A DNA stretch of 42,727 nt, from NCBI RefSeq assembly GCF_035695185.1, contig NZ_DASSES010000201.1, forward strand, positions 1 to 42,727, given 5' to 3'. This DNA is from Frateuria_A sp035695185 (GTDB taxonomy: Bacteria; Pseudomonadota; Gammaproteobacteria; Xanthomonadales; Rhodanobacteraceae). The notes under the pieces were generated by a model. The model ran no database searches. It had not been told where the DNA came from and saw nothing but the letters and a program-made list of their open reading frames with translations. Both the position numbers and the translations under genes were made by a program. Shown here piece after piece: positions 41,919 through 42,727 of the stretch. Numbering within the stretch: position 1 is the stretch's first letter; each line of letters begins with the position of its first letter.

Positions 41919-42273
41919 GCCGGTCCTTTGGATGTTGCAGGGGCCCGATACCTTAACCGAAGCGCCGGAGCGGGGCGTCAGCGGGGCCCCGCACCCGCAG
42001 GAGCGCCCCTGCGCGCGACCCTGCTGCCTCCCTCTTGCGCGCAGGTGCGCTCCTAGGGGGAGCCCGGGCGGGAAGCGGTCGCAGTTTCAGCGGCCGGAGG
42101 CGCCAACCCACTGGCCGCAAAGCCATTCGCACGGGTAGTATCGGTTCGCTGCCAAGGGGGATGTCGATGGCCGGCTCGAAGGCGATGGGCGTGCGCGATG
42201 GCGCGATGCCCGGGCGGTTCCCTGTGCAGTGCCGCTTTTCCACCCAGACGAACGTTGTTAAGGGGAACGCCCG
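41919..42273. other. Intergenic region between proC and pilT
   Basis: These 355 bp separate divergent genes. The only strong structure is the REP-like inverted repeat at 41999-42054. A possible -10 (TAGTAT, 42136-42141) could serve pilT, but no good -35 is seen. Short frames crossing into pilT are out of frame and not convincing. AAGGGG at about 42260 is the pilT ribosome site. Confidence 0.5.
41999..42054. repeat. REP-like inverted repeat, copy 4
   Basis: Arms 41999-42016 and 42037-42054 are complementary at 17 of 18 positions around a 20-nt loop. The left arm reads AGGAGCGCCCCTGCGCGC, with the same head as the other copies. Unlike them, it lies between divergent genes. Confidence 0.82.
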
Positions 42274-42727
42274 ATGGACATCGCCGAACTGTTGGCCTTT
42301 TCGGTCAAGAACAAGGCCTCGGACCTGCATCTTTCGGCCGGCCTGCCGCCGATGATCCGCGTGGACGGCGACGTGCGTCGCATCAACATCCCCCCGCTGG
42401 AACACAAGCAGGTCCATTCGCTGATCTACGACATCATGTCGGACAAGCAGCGGCGCGACTACGAGGAGTTCTTCGAAACCGACTTCTCGTTCGAGATCCC
42501 GGGCCTGGCGCGCTTCCGCGTCAACGCGTTCAACCAGAACCGCGGCGCCGGCGCGGTGTTCCGTACGATTCCTTCCGAAGTGCTGACGCTGGAAGACCTG
42601 GGCGCGCCGCGCATCTTCCGCGAGCTGATCGAGCAGCCGCAGGGCCTGATCCTGGTCACCGGCCCGACCGGCTCGGGCAAGTCGACCACGCTGGCGGCGA
42701 TGGTCGACCACATCAACAAGAACGAAT
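42274..42727 (+). CDS. pilT: Type IV pilus retraction ATPase PilT, N-terminal part
   Basis: PilT powers retraction of type IV pili for twitching motility. The first 151 codons are present; the rest lies beyond the window. The N-terminal domain starts MDIAELLAFSVKNKASDLHL, followed by SAGLPPMIRVDGD and FFETDFSFEIPGLARFRVN. The Walker A loop GPTGSGKST is near the end. The ATG at 42274 has AAGGGG about 8 nt upstream. It diverges from proC. Confidence 0.96.
   Translation, partial: MDIAELLAFSVKNKASDLHLSAGLPPMIRVDGDVRRINIPPLEHKQVHSLIYDIMSDKQRRDYEEFFETDFSFEIPGLARFRVNAFNQNRGAGAVFRTIPSEVLTLEDLGAPRIFRELIEQPQGLILVTGPTGSGKSTTLAAMVDHINKNE

Noticed and set aside
42035..42355. 106-codon plus-strand frame overlapping pilT
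   Set aside because: It is out of frame with pilT, covers the REP-like element and has no recognisable sequence.
1..42727. Defence island, prophage, transposase, integron or tRNA genes
   Set aside because: I looked for these across both strands and saw no supporting proteins or structures; the window is core genome.

Overview
This is a GC-rich bacterial chromosome segment of mostly ordinary housekeeping genes, tightly packed and often joined by ATGA/GTGA start-stop overlaps. Gene content points to a gammaproteobacterium of the Xanthomonadales (Lysobacterales), probably the Rhodanobacter/Dyella branch. The evidence is the end of the alpha ribosomal operon followed by dsbB, a plant-like class II DAHP synthase, an H-NS protein of the xanthomonad type, the rng-yhdP-tldD block, proC-yggT facing pilT, and intergenic palindromes starting GTAGGAGC that resemble the GTAG-headed REP sequences of this order. 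The taxonomic placement is inference; no rRNA or tRNA gene is present.

Layout. 1-2.1 kb: end of rpsD, then rpoA and rplQ, closed by a strong terminator. 2.2-4.1 kb: dsbB and a class II DAHP synthase. 4.2-6.7 kb (minus): an exported amidase, a small cysteine-rich GDCCVxC protein and a signal peptidase I. 6.8-8.8 kb: two multiheme c-type cytochromes with no dehydrogenase beside them. 9.2-12.8 kb: a type Va autotransporter with 64-residue tandem repeats, then a terminator and a REP-like element. 13.0-14.2 kb (minus): a Dph6-like ATPase and a Mug-type glycosylase. 14.3-15.4 kb: a MscS channel. 15.4-17.4 kb (minus): a two-component system. 17.6-24.5 kb: rng, yhdP, tldD. 24.7-27.5 kb (minus): an H-NS family protein, proS and a DUF4124 protein. 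27.6-29.3 kb: pssA, a candidate holD and rimI in an overlapping run. 29.4-36.9 kb (minus): valS, a DUF4328 membrane protein, the hemE group (WGR protein, hemE, DUF3147) and aroK-aroB. 36.9-37.7 kb: an NAD-dependent epimerase-like gene starting 6 bp from aroK. 37.8-38.6 kb (minus): a glycerate-kinase-like P-loop kinase. 38.6-40.5 kb: pdxH, yjbQ and a BtuF-like protein without a signal peptide. 40.5-41.9 kb (minus): proC-yggT. The window ends inside pilT.

Themes. Shikimate-pathway genes occur at two sites (DAHP synthase; aroK-aroB). Envelope functions recur: DsbB, signal peptidase, autotransporter, YhdP, MscS, PssA and PilT. Nothing here looks like a defence island, prophage, integron, CRISPR array or insertion sequence. 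The best leads are modest: a probable but highly diverged DNA polymerase III psi subunit upstream of rimI, a cysteine-form GDCCVxC protein in an amidase/signal-peptidase operon, an apparently cytoplasmic BtuF-fold protein coupled to pdxH-yjbQ, a REP-like element that supplies a stop codon, an apparently leaderless cytochrome promoter, and a head-to-head start pair inside a 12-bp palindrome.
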